Source: Methylacidimicrobium sp. B4
GTDB lineage: Bacteria > Verrucomicrobiota > Verrucomicrobiia > Methylacidiphilales > Methylacidiphilaceae
Direction of reading: 5' to 3'
DNA length: 64,000 bases
NCBI RefSeq assembly: GCF_017310545.1
Contig: NZ_CP066203.1
Span: 1,798,001-1,862,000 of the forward strand
Part shown: positions 37,497 to 45,322 of the stretch, piece by piece
Position numbering within the stretch: the stretch's first letter is position 1
How the letters are laid out: every line of letters starts with the position of its first letter
Notes under the pieces: model-generated
What the model was told of the DNA's origin: nothing
The model's database searches: none
Seen by the model: only the letters and a program-made list of their open reading frames with translations
Made by a program: the position numbers and the translations under genes

Positions 37497-38831
37497 TCAG
37501 GAAGCCTGGGACACCGAGGAAAACCTAAACTCCTTGGAAACCAGTGCCGGGACTCGAGCAGGAAGATCGTCGATCTCCGATCCCACCGCCGCTTCGGGTT
37601 TCCCGAGAGCCAGCACGTTCTTGAGAAGAGAGACCGGGCTCTCGTTGAAGCGGAAGTTGTTCACCGGATAGCCGATCTTCCCCTTGTCGATCCAGAAGGT
37701 GCCGTCCCGGGTGAGACCGGTGAGAAGGAGCGTGCGGGGATCGACCGTCCGGACATACCAGAGGCGTGTGACGAGTACGCCTCGATCGATGCCCTGGATC
37801 AATTCTTCGGTCGAGCGGTCGCTGCCGGAGAGAAGGAGGTTCGTCGGTTCGGGAACGACCGGAGCCTTTTTCTCCTGCGCCCAAAATCGGGTGCGGATCA
37901 ACTCGCGGAGTCGACCCCCCTCAATCCAGCTCCGGGGCAAAGCGGGCAGCCCCTCGGTCGAATAGATCGAGCCGGGCGCAACGGGGTCTGCCGGATCCGA
38001 CCGGAGCGAGACCGAGTCGGCGAAGAGCTTTTCTCCCAAGAGCGTACCCCCTCCCGGGCGAGAGAGGAAGCTTCTCCCCTCGTCGGCGGGGCGGGCCTGG
38101 AGGGAGAGCAAAAGAAAGCCGATCAGGTCGCAGACCGCCGAAGGCTCGAGCAGGACGGTGTATCGACCCGGAGCCAATGGCTTCGGATGGCGAGAAAGGA
38201 GCGCCTTCTCCACCGCTCGGCGGGCGAGGGCCGGGAGGGCGATTTCTGCGGGAGCGTAGGCGGCGGTCGCCGCCCAGCCGGCGCCCCCGCCGTCCCGGGT
38301 GCGCGCAGAGACCGTATATTGCAGGCGAGTCGACTGCTGAAAAACCCAGAGGCCGCTCGTGGCCATGCAGGCAGAAAAGCTATTCTCGCATTCGAGAAAG
38401 GCCGCTCCGACAACCCGCTCGGCCTCTGCCGCAGCAAGGATCGTCCGCCCCTGCTCCGCCAAGTCCTTCGCAGTCAAGCGAGCCGCCTCGGGGGAATAAC
38501 TTCGGGAGCAAGGATAGGTCTGCGGACCCGGAGGGGGAAGAAACTCCGGGTCTTCCGGAGAAACGCGTGCGACCTCCTCGGAACGATGCACGAGCGTGGC
38601 CAGGTCGCCGGGCTCCGCCTTGTTGCCCGCGGCTTCCCCCCGGCGCTTTCCGAAGGAGGAGGCGACGCGGCAATGGAAACCTTCATCCTTTCCGTCGGTC
38701 GTGACCGTGTTGCAGGCGATGCGGACGTTGAGCCGGCTCCAGCCGGCCATCTCGGCCACCGCGGTATCCGCGCGGGATTGGGAGAGAAGCTTGGTTCCGA
38801 TTTCCCGGGCTTCCCCTTCCGACAGGATCAT
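37497..38831 (-). CDS. tldE: TldE/PmbA-like metalloprotease-family subunit
   Basis: 444 residues from ATG 38831, overlapping the tldD stop by ATGA. It matches the PmbA/TldE family: NTVTTDGKDEGFHCRVASS near residue 50, the mid block YTVLLEPSAVCDLIGFL, and the C-terminal TGLTRDGTFWIDKGKIGYPVNNFRF. TldE lacks the zinc-binding HExxxH and acts with TldD as a heterodimer that cleaves unfolded peptides or matures peptide products. No signal peptide is visible, unlike its partner. Confidence 0.88.
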   Translation of the reverse strand: MILSEGEAREIGTKLLSQSRADTAVAEMAGWSRLNVRIACNTVTTDGKDEGFHCRVASSFGKRRGEAAGNKAEPGDLATLVHRSEEVARVSPEDPEFLPPPGPQTYPCSRSYSPEAARLTAKDLAEQGRTILAAAEAERVVGAAFLECENSFSACMATSGLWVFQQSTRLQYTVSARTRDGGGAGWAATAAYAPAEIALPALARRAVEKALLSRHPKPLAPGRYTVLLEPSAVCDLIGFLLLSLQARPADEGRSFLSRPGGGTLLGEKLFADSVSLRSDPADPVAPGSIYSTEGLPALPRSWIEGGRLRELIRTRFWAQEKKAPVVPEPTNLLLSGSDRSTEELIQGIDRGVLVTRLWYVRTVDPRTLLLTGLTRDGTFWIDKGKIGYPVNNFRFNESPVSLLKNVLALGKPEAAVGSEIDDLPARVPALVSKEFRFSSVSQAS

Positions 38832-40402
38832 GCCCCCCTCCCGGTGTTGAGCACGGTGATCCCCCGAAAGCGGGCGGGAACGACGCCGTGAGAGACGGGC
38901 GCCGATTGGACCGGTTGGCCCTTGCCGCAGGAGAGCGTGCCGCCGAGCCAGTATTCCTTGGCTCCGCCGATCCCGTCGCATGCCTTCCAGAACGGAACCG
39001 TGGTCCCCTGGTAGGCGACGTCCCGGAGCATCTCTCCGAGCTTCCCCTTTCGGATTTCGTAGAAGAGCTGGCCGCCGAACTGAAAGTTCCTGCGCTGCTG
39101 GTCGATGCTCCAGCTTCCGTCGCCCATGATGTAGACCCCCTCGTCGACGCCGGAGATCAACTCTTCGATGGAGATGTCTTGCTCGGAGGGTTGCAGGGAG
39201 ATGTTGGGCATGCGCTGGATCGGAAAGTAAGCGTGTCCTTCGGCGAAGGCGCAGGCGTTGGAATGGGGTAGCCCGATCCACCGGGACTGGCCGATCGCCA
39301 TTTGAAAATTCTCGAACCGGCCATGAGAGAGGATGGGGAAACGGGCGTAGCGTGCGGGCATCCCGTCATCATCATACGCGGCGGTGGCAAGTCCTCCCGG
39401 TTGATCGCGGTCGGCCATCACCGTCACGAGCTCGCTGGCGAAGGCCAAGCGCCCCCGATCGGCGGGGGTGATGAAGGTCGTGCCCGCGAAACCGGCCTCA
39501 TAGCCAAAGGCCCGGTCGAGCTCTGTCGAATGGCCCACGGTCTCGTGGAGGGTCAACCAGAGGTGGGTTGGATGAAGCACCAGGTCCATCCTGCCTGCGG
39601 CCACAGGCTTGGCCTTGAGCTTTCGCTGCGCATCCTCCGCCGCTTGGTGCGCTTCCCGCTTCCAATCCTGCGAGCGGATGTACTCGTAGCCGGCCGCCCG
39701 CGGCGGAAAAAAGCTGGAACGGTTGGCGAACCGCCCGGAGGCCGGATCGGTCGCAGTGACAGTGAGCCGCGGATAGGTCCGGAAAAAGAGCTGTTCGAGG
39801 AAGGAGCCGATGCTCGATGCGAAGAACTTTTCCTGCCGGACGAAGAGAAAGAAGCTGTGGGCGAAAGAGGCGCCCGCTTTCATCGCCTCGGCATTGATTG
39901 CAAGGAGCTGCCCCGCCTTCCGATCAAGCGGGACAGCGAAAGGATCCTGCTCGATGGGTACCTGCCAGCGGTCGACCTTGGGCTCGATCCGCTCGATCTC
40001 GATCGGCTGGGTTGCAAGCGCGCGGTTGGCCTTGGCGATTTCCACCGCACTCCGTGCGCAATCGCTCGCGTGTGCCGGGTCGAGGACGCTCGCCGAGCTG
40101 AATCCCCAGACTCCGTTCACCAGGACCCGCACGCCAAGGCCGCTGCTCGTCGATACCTCGACGTTCTCGATCCGTTCCTCGCGAGCCGAGATCATCTCGG
40201 ATTCAGAAAAGAGGATGCGAAGATCCGCGTATCCCGCTCCTGCGGAGCGAGCCGCGGAGAGAGCCGCTTCCGCGAGGCGCGCGGCATCCGCCCGCCGGGA
40301 AGAGGGGGCTTCGGACGCCGAGGCGGCCGTTACCAGCGGTCCTCCTCCTCCAAGGAAGCTTGCGGCCAAGCTTTGGAGGAATCTTCTGCGGGAGATGCTC
40401 AT
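38828..40402 (-). CDS. tldD: TldD metalloprotease with Tat-type signal
   Basis: 524 residues. The N-terminus MSISRRRFLQSLAASFLGGGG has the twin-arginine pattern SRRRFLQ, then a hydrophobic stretch and an Ala-rich likely cleavage region (~28-32). Typical TldD features follow: SSGLGVRVLVNGVWGFSS, the zinc site HETVGH with His286-Glu287-His291, and the late SWSIDQQRRNFQFGGQLFYEIRKGK. TldD is normally cytosolic, so the Tat signal is notable. It is first of a coupled tldD-tldE pair and diverges from the M20 peptidase gene. Confidence 0.9.
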   Translation of the reverse strand: MSISRRRFLQSLAASFLGGGGPLVTAASASEAPSSRRADAARLAEAALSAARSAGAGYADLRILFSESEMISAREERIENVEVSTSSGLGVRVLVNGVWGFSSASVLDPAHASDCARSAVEIAKANRALATQPIEIERIEPKVDRWQVPIEQDPFAVPLDRKAGQLLAINAEAMKAGASFAHSFFLFVRQEKFFASSIGSFLEQLFFRTYPRLTVTATDPASGRFANRSSFFPPRAAGYEYIRSQDWKREAHQAAEDAQRKLKAKPVAAGRMDLVLHPTHLWLTLHETVGHSTELDRAFGYEAGFAGTTFITPADRGRLAFASELVTVMADRDQPGGLATAAYDDDGMPARYARFPILSHGRFENFQMAIGQSRWIGLPHSNACAFAEGHAYFPIQRMPNISLQPSEQDISIEELISGVDEGVYIMGDGSWSIDQQRRNFQFGGQLFYEIRKGKLGEMLRDVAYQGTTVPFWKACDGIGGAKEYWLGGTLSCGKGQPVQSAPVSHGVVPARFRGITVLNTGRGA

Positions 40403-40549
40403 ATCCAGCCGTCGGCGCTCGCCAATACCCCATAACTAACAGGGGCCCCCGGGCTGCGGCAAGGGCGGGGAGCCGCCATCGCCGGCCCGCCGCGAAAAAG
40501 GCTGCCATCGTCTACCAGCGTGGTAAAAGGGAGAGGGGGAAGAGAAACC

Positions 40550-41815
40550 GTGAACACCGACGCGGAAGCCTGGCTAGCGGAGCACGAAGGAGAGCTCTGC
40601 TCTTTCCTCGGCGAGATCGTGAGCATTCCCACCGTGAATCCCCCAGGGGATCATTATACGGATCTGGTAGGGCGATTGGAAGCCAAGCTTCGGGAGATCG
40701 GCCTCTCCACCGAGATCTTGACCGTCCCGCGCGAGATCGCCGCCGAGGTTCTCCCACCGGGCTCGGCGGATCTTCCCCGGCACAATCTGATCGGCAGATG
40801 GGAGGTCGGCGGCCAGAAGACCGTCCAGCTCAACTCCCATTACGACGTCGTTCCGGCAGCGGGAAGGTGGAAGCACGGCCCATTTTCGGGAGAGCGCGAC
40901 GGAGGCTGGATCTTTGGCAGGGGGACTGCCGACATGAAAGGATCGCTGGTTGCGAGCCTCTTCGCGGTCGAGGCGCTGCGGAGGACCGGGACGCTGCCTC
41001 GGGTCAACGTGGAGCTTGCATTCGTCGCGGATGAGGAGATCGGCGGGGAGCTGGGTACCGGGTATCTCGTAACCCATCAGGGGAAGCCCCCCGATTTCGC
41101 CATCGTCTGCGAAGGCGGAGCCGCGGGAAAGATCGGGATCGGCCACAACGGGATCGTTCAGCTCGAGGTGACTGTTCTTGGCAAAGGGGGCCACTCGGCC
41201 TATCCGAGTCGGACCGTGAATGCCTTCGAGCGGATGATTGCCCTCGTTTCTCGCCTCGAGCCAGAGCTCAAGCGGGTAATCGCCGATCCCCGCAGGCGCT
41301 TTGCCACCCCGTCCGGCGAGGACCTGGAACCGGTGGTCAACTTGGGAGGGGTCTTCGGTCCGGGCAAGGCGGCCAAGGTCAACATCATCCCGGGCGAGGC
41401 CTCCTTTACGATCGATCGGAGGCTCACTCCCGCCGAGCAGGCCCCCGCGGTCGAGCGAGAGCTGCGGCAGATGGTCGAGGTGGCTGCGGCAAAGACTCGG
41501 GCAGGGATTCGGATCCGAACCATTCACACGACGGCCCCGTGCTCGCTCTCGCCCCGTGCGTTGCTGCCCCAGGCCTTCCGAAGGGCGGTGGAAGGGGTGC
41601 GGGGTGGGCGCGCTCGCTTCAGCGTGAATCGCGGAGCCACCGACATGCACTACTACGCGCGAAAACGGGGAGTGGACACGATCGGTTACGGGGTCGATGG
41701 GAAGAATATCCACGCCATCGAGGAAAGGATCCCGGTCAAGGAGCTGGTGACCACGGCCCGAGTTTATGCGCGCTTCCTGCGTGATTTCACGCCGGAGTCC
41801 CGGAAGGGCGGGTAG
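40550..41815 (+). CDS. M20 family metallopeptidase (ArgE/DapE/CPG2-like)
   Basis: 421 residues from GTG 40550, after GGGAGAGGGGGAAGAG. Zinc-site blocks are LNSHYDVVPA (His/Asp), GRGTADMKGS (bridging Asp) and FVADEEIGGE (catalytic Glu pair). IVCEGGA, a dimerisation domain beginning GIVQLEVTVLGKGGHSAYP, and a final His (GKNIHAIEERI) complete the site. Members remove acyl groups or split dipeptides. The ArgE/DapE distinction cannot be made from sequence; GRGTADMKGS and SRTVNAFE look most like the general succinyl/acetyl-deacylase group. Confidence 0.88.
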   Translation: MNTDAEAWLAEHEGELCSFLGEIVSIPTVNPPGDHYTDLVGRLEAKLREIGLSTEILTVPREIAAEVLPPGSADLPRHNLIGRWEVGGQKTVQLNSHYDVVPAAGRWKHGPFSGERDGGWIFGRGTADMKGSLVASLFAVEALRRTGTLPRVNVELAFVADEEIGGELGTGYLVTHQGKPPDFAIVCEGGAAGKIGIGHNGIVQLEVTVLGKGGHSAYPSRTVNAFERMIALVSRLEPELKRVIADPRRRFATPSGEDLEPVVNLGGVFGPGKAAKVNIIPGEASFTIDRRLTPAEQAPAVERELRQMVEVAAAKTRAGIRIRTIHTTAPCSLSPRALLPQAFRRAVEGVRGGRARFSVNRGATDMHYYARKRGVDTIGYGVDGKNIHAIEERIPVKELVTTARVYARFLRDFTPESRKGG

Positions 41816-42357
41816 GCCGGTTGAGCCTCCCCCCGAAGCAGAGACCGCCTCGGGAGATTGGAGCAGTACCCGCTGTCTGCCGCAGAGCGCGAGCCCCGCA
41901 TGAGAGATCCCCACTCCCTTGTCGTCTTGCTGCTCCTGGGGTCGGCCTCCATGATCGGCCTGCCTCGCCTCTACCCGCAGCAGCATCCCTTTGAAGCGGG
42001 TGTCGGCATGGCCTATGCACCGGGACACGCCTTCATCCTCAAGGCACCCGATGGCTGGATCCTCGATCGAGAGTCCCGTGGCAACGCGCTCCCGGAGCCT
42101 CTCTTCTATCCGGTCGGCTTCACCGCAAAAGATGCCCCCGTTCTCAGCTGGGCGGGTTCGATGCGCAGCGAGCCCGGTGGCCGCGATCGCATTCAAGGGT
42201 TCTTGGAGGAGAGGGCTCGTGCGCTCTCAGCGCCACGCGGAGCAGGGGTCAAGGCCGATCGCCTGGACGAGTGGCGCATAGGGAAAAATGGAGCCCGCGT
42301 GGCAATCTACGCCTTTGTCTCGGAGCCGGGAGGAGACCCGCTCCTGGAGAGGGTTTG

Positions 42358-42582
42358 AACAGTTGATTCATTATTTGTCTTTTTCAATCTTTCTTGTAGA
42401 TTTTAACTGACAGTGGCCGTCCTGGACGGCCCTACGGCGAGTTCCGCCGGAAGTCACGCCTGTGGAGAGGAGGGCTCTGGCTCGGCACGCAAGCGCCGGG
42501 TGAAACCAGCCTCGAAGAAGCAGGAAGTCAGCTTTGTTCCTGTTTAGGCAGGAATGAGCAAGTCTGACGGAACGGTCGGTTG
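42358..42582 (+). mobile_element. Relic of an IS200/IS605-type element
   Basis: A 225-bp island, AT-rich at its left end (42358-42406), between the two halves of the split gene. It holds the last 46 codons of a TnpB-type gene and ends with a short imperfect hairpin CTGAC-N6-GTCGG (42565-42580). TTGAT, a common IS605-group target sequence, occurs at 42363-42367, but I cannot fix the true ends. Most of the element, including tnpA and the TnpB catalytic domain, is gone. It could instead be a short non-autonomous copy. Confidence 0.55.
42407..42547 (+). pseudogene. tnpB: C-terminal fragment of TnpB (IS605 OrfB) transposon nuclease
   Basis: The reading frame after a TAA at 42404 encodes 46 residues ending with a TAG at 42545. 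The tail pattern (LTVAVLDGPTASSAGSHACG, then EEGSGSARKRRVKPASKKQE) is that of the extreme C-terminus of IS605/IS1341-type TnpB proteins, whose last zinc-finger Cys precedes a basic tail. The nuclease domain is absent, so it cannot be active. Confidence 0.7.
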
Positions 42583-42804
42583 TTTTCCGACTGCAAGCTC
42601 GATCGACTATGTCGTGCTTCGGGCGAAGGAGAGGGCCTTTTATGAAAGGTCGCTTGCCGCCTTTGCGTCGATCGTGAAGTCCTACATTCCCTTCCAAGGC
42701 GGTCCGGTGTACATCCCTCGATGAGCCTTGGGCGAAGCACCGGCGCCGGCTGGACCAAAAAAAGAGACGATGGGTTCGGGTACCAAAGGAAAGGGAAGCG
42801 GCCC

Positions 42805-44571
42805 GTGGGCACTACGCTAGGCATTGAAGGAGGGGGAACCAAGACGACCTGGGCGGTTCTCGACCCGGAAGGAGCGGTTCGCGCGCAAGGATTGGCCGGC
42901 CCGGGGAATGTCAGCCTGCTTCCGGACGAGGAGATCCGGAAGCTCCTGGCGGGAATCCGTGCTTCGGTCGGAGGCGCAGTCGACACGATCGGAGCCGCTT
43001 TTGCTGGCTGCCGACTGCCGGTGCAGCGGCAGCGGATCGACGAACTGCTCCGGGCCCTGTGGCCGGCTGCGGTGCGCATCGTTGTCTCCGAGGACACCCG
43101 TTCGGCCTTTGCCGGCGCCTTCGGCTCCGGCGAAGGAATCGTCGTCATCGCGGGCACCGGCTCGAACGTCCAGGGGCATCGGGAAGGACGATGGGAGCGA
43201 GCCGGCGGCTGGGGCCACATCCTGGGAGATCCCGGCAGTGCGTACGACCTGGCGCATATCGGTCTCCAGCGCGTCTACGATGCCTTGGATGCCACCGGCG
43301 GCGTCGTTTCACTGGGAGCCTCCTTTCTGCAATGGACCGGCCAGAACAGTCTCGAGGAGCTTTTTGCCTATGTTCTCCGCGATCCTTCGAAGGATCGGAT
43401 CGCAGCCCTCGCTCCTTGCGTCCTGGACAACGCGGCGGCGGGCGATCCGCTCGCCGTCGACATCGTGCGATCCCGTTCGAGGCTCCTGGCGGAGCAGGTG
43501 AGGTACGTCGCGGAAAGGCTCGGGCTCGCGCGTCCCAGGATGGCCCTGGTCGGCGGTCTCTTCGAGCATAGCGAGGCCTACGCAACGCTTTTCGGCGACG
43601 AAGTGCGGTCCCACCTGTCGGTGAGTGAGATGTTCGTCTCCCGCGTGCCGGGAGCCTTGGGTGCCGCCCGGCTGGCCGACGAGGCGCTCTCAGCGCCGCG
43701 GGCGGCCGAGGCGGAGTCGGGCTCGATCCGATCGCGCGAGATCGCCGCTTCGCTCGAGGGCGCGCTCACCGAGGAGCGGAACCCTCGTTCCCGCTTTCTC
43801 GATCAGAAAACGGTAGCGGAGCTCGTCGAGCTCTTTCTTTCGGAAGAGAAGCTTGTAGAGCGGGCTCTCCGAGATCGGCAAGAGGAGATCACGGCCGTGG
43901 CCGCGGCGGTGGCGGCGGCCTTGCAGGAGGGAAACCGGCTCTTCTACGTCGGCGCCGGAACCAGCGGGCGATTGGGGGCGCTCGATGCGAGCGAGATGCC
44001 ACCCACCTTTGGGGTCCCCGCCGATCTCGTCCAGGCGATCATGGCCGGGGGATCCGAGGCGTTCTTCCGGAGCCAAGAAGGGGCGGAAGACGATCGCGGG
44101 GCGGGCGCGCGCAGCGTGATCGAACGAGGCGTTCGGAAGGGAGACGCCGTTTGCGGGATCACCGCGAGCGGACGGACGCCGTTTGTCCTGGGCGCGCTCG
44201 AGCAGGCGGCCGCGATCGGTGCCCTGCCGATCCTTCTGAGCTGTAACCCGAGGCGCTCTCCGGTTCCTTTTGTCCGCTTCTCGATCGATCTGCCTACCGG
44301 GCCCGAAATCGTTGCCGGCTCGACCCGCCTCAAGGCCGGGACGGCGACCAAGCTCGTGCTCAACCTGCTTTCGACCATCGCGATGATCCGGATCGGGCGA
44401 GTTCGGGACAACCGGATGATCCACGTCCAGCCGAAGAGTGAAAAGCTCCGCTATCGCGCTCTCCTTCTTGTCATGGAGCTGGCTTCCTGCAGCGAGGAGG
44501 AGGCCCTGAGGCGCTTGGAGTGCACGGATTGGCGGGTGGCTGCGGCGATCGACCTCCCGAAACCGCTCTGA
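42805..44571 (+). CDS. murQ: Fusion of BadF-type sugar kinase and MurQ etherase
   Basis: 588 residues from GTG 42805 (AGGGAAG upstream); ATG 42721, overlapping the previous frame's stop, is an alternative adding 28 residues. The N-terminal half (1-~300) is a BadF/BadG-type ASKHA kinase with phosphate loop GIEGGGTKT (6-14) and IVVIAGTGSNVQG, like GlcNAc/MurNAc kinases. The second half (from ~321) is MurNAc-6-phosphate etherase: RNPRSRFLD, GAGTSGRLGALDASEMPPTFG (from 383), catalytic Glu397 and Glu428, and a C-terminal helical domain. Together it would phosphorylate MurNAc and cut its lactyl ether to GlcNAc-6-P. The substrate of the kinase half is inferred. The 3' end overlaps nth by 101 bp. Confidence 0.88.
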   Translation: MGTTLGIEGGGTKTTWAVLDPEGAVRAQGLAGPGNVSLLPDEEIRKLLAGIRASVGGAVDTIGAAFAGCRLPVQRQRIDELLRALWPAAVRIVVSEDTRSAFAGAFGSGEGIVVIAGTGSNVQGHREGRWERAGGWGHILGDPGSAYDLAHIGLQRVYDALDATGGVVSLGASFLQWTGQNSLEELFAYVLRDPSKDRIAALAPCVLDNAAAGDPLAVDIVRSRSRLLAEQVRYVAERLGLARPRMALVGGLFEHSEAYATLFGDEVRSHLSVSEMFVSRVPGALGAARLADEALSAPRAAEAESGSIRSREIAASLEGALTEERNPRSRFLDQKTVAELVELFLSEEKLVERALRDRQEEITAVAAAVAAALQEGNRLFYVGAGTSGRLGALDASEMPPTFGVPADLVQAIMAGGSEAFFRSQEGAEDDRGAGARSVIERGVRKGDAVCGITASGRTPFVLGALEQAAAIGALPILLSCNPRRSPVPFVRFSIDLPTGPEIVAGSTRLKAGTATKLVLNLLSTIAMIRIGRVRDNRMIHVQPKSEKLRYRALLLVMELASCSEEEALRRLECTDWRVAAAIDLPKPL

Positions 44572-45322
44572 AGTCGACGGGGCAATCGGATGGCTGCTGA
44601 GGCAGCGGAGGCAAGCCTTGCCGCGGGCAGAGAGAGAGCAGCTCGCAGTGGGGGCAATCCGGCTTGCGGGCCCGGCAGCGTTTGCGCCCGTGGAAGATGA
44701 GGCGGTTGCTGAAGGCGATCCACTCCTTTCGGGGAATCGCTTTCATGAGGTCGGCTTCGATGCGCTGCGGGAGCTTCTCCCGGGTCAGGCCAAGCCGATA
44801 GGAGACGCGGGCGACGTGGGTATCGACGACGACGCCGATCGGGAGAGCAAAGCCATTGCCGAGCACGACGTTCGCGGTCTTGCGGCCGACGCCAGGCAGC
44901 GCAAGCAACGCTTCCATTCTCTTGGGCACCTCTCCTCCCCAGCGTTCGCTCAGGATTTGAGCCGCTGCGCGGATATGGCGCGCCTTGGTACGAAAGAAGC
45001 CGAGCTGGCGTAGCGCGTGCTCCAGATCTTCCAGCGGAGCGGCGGCATAGCTGGCGGCATTCGGGTAGCGGGAGAAAAGCCCGGCGGTCACCCGATTCAC
45101 CTGCTGGTCCGTGCACTGTGCGGAAAGAATCGTAGCGATCAGCAGCTCCAGAGGATTCCGGTAATGGAGCGCCGGACGGCTCTCCGGGTAGGCGGAGGCG
45201 AGCCGGAAACAAATGGCGGAGGCTCTCCTTCTTTCCGCTCGGTCGCGATCTGGGGATGGGCCCTTCCCGGGCCGGCGTCGTTTTCCGATCGCCGCCTCAG
45301 TGCCTTCAGCCGCTACTGACAC
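44471..45322 (-). CDS. nth: Endonuclease III (DNA glycosylase/AP lyase)
   Basis: 283 residues. The helix-hairpin-helix LPGVGRKTANVVL contains catalytic Lys148; catalytic Asp167 is in VDTHVARVSYRLG. The [4Fe-4S] ligands are Cys216-x6-Cys223-x2-Cys226-x5-Cys232. It removes oxidised pyrimidines from DNA. Beyond residue ~240 the protein has a Pro/Ser-rich tail not typical of the family, encoded opposite the end of the murQ fusion. The start overlaps the rimO stop by 17 bp, placing it last in ftsK-rodZ-rimO-nth. Confidence 0.96.
   Translation of the reverse strand: MSVAAEGTEAAIGKRRRPGKGPSPDRDRAERRRASAICFRLASAYPESRPALHYRNPLELLIATILSAQCTDQQVNRVTAGLFSRYPNAASYAAAPLEDLEHALRQLGFFRTKARHIRAAAQILSERWGGEVPKRMEALLALPGVGRKTANVVLGNGFALPIGVVVDTHVARVSYRLGLTREKLPQRIEADLMKAIPRKEWIAFSNRLIFHGRKRCRARKPDCPHCELLSLCPRQGLPPLPQQPSDCPVDFRAVSGGRSPQPPANPCTPSASGPPPRCRKPAP

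Larger units (their letters stand above)
41900..42724 (+). pseudogene. Secreted protein gene split by a 225-bp insertion
   Basis: The 5' part, from ATG 41900 to TGA 42358, encodes an N-terminal signal (residues ~5-22) and a small domain ending GARVAIYAFVSEPGGDPLLERV. After the insert, the same frame resumes at ~42581 and reads CFPTASSIDYVVLRAKER, then a helix and ...SYIPFQGG to a TGA at 42722. Removing 42358-42582 rejoins ...LLERV-CFPTASS... in frame into a ~199-residue protein. I do not recognise the family. The 5' piece may still be made as a truncated secreted protein; ATG 42554 in the insert could start the 3' piece. TTG 41858 is an alternative upstream start. Confidence 0.65.

Noticed and set aside
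37473-37500. Terminator between leuS and tldE
   Set aside because: The stem AGGC…GCCT needs a three-base bulge and has no T-run on either strand.
42371-42697. Minus-strand frame across the split gene (109 residues)
   Set aside because: Not protein-like; it covers both the TnpB fragment and gene remnants in the opposite direction.
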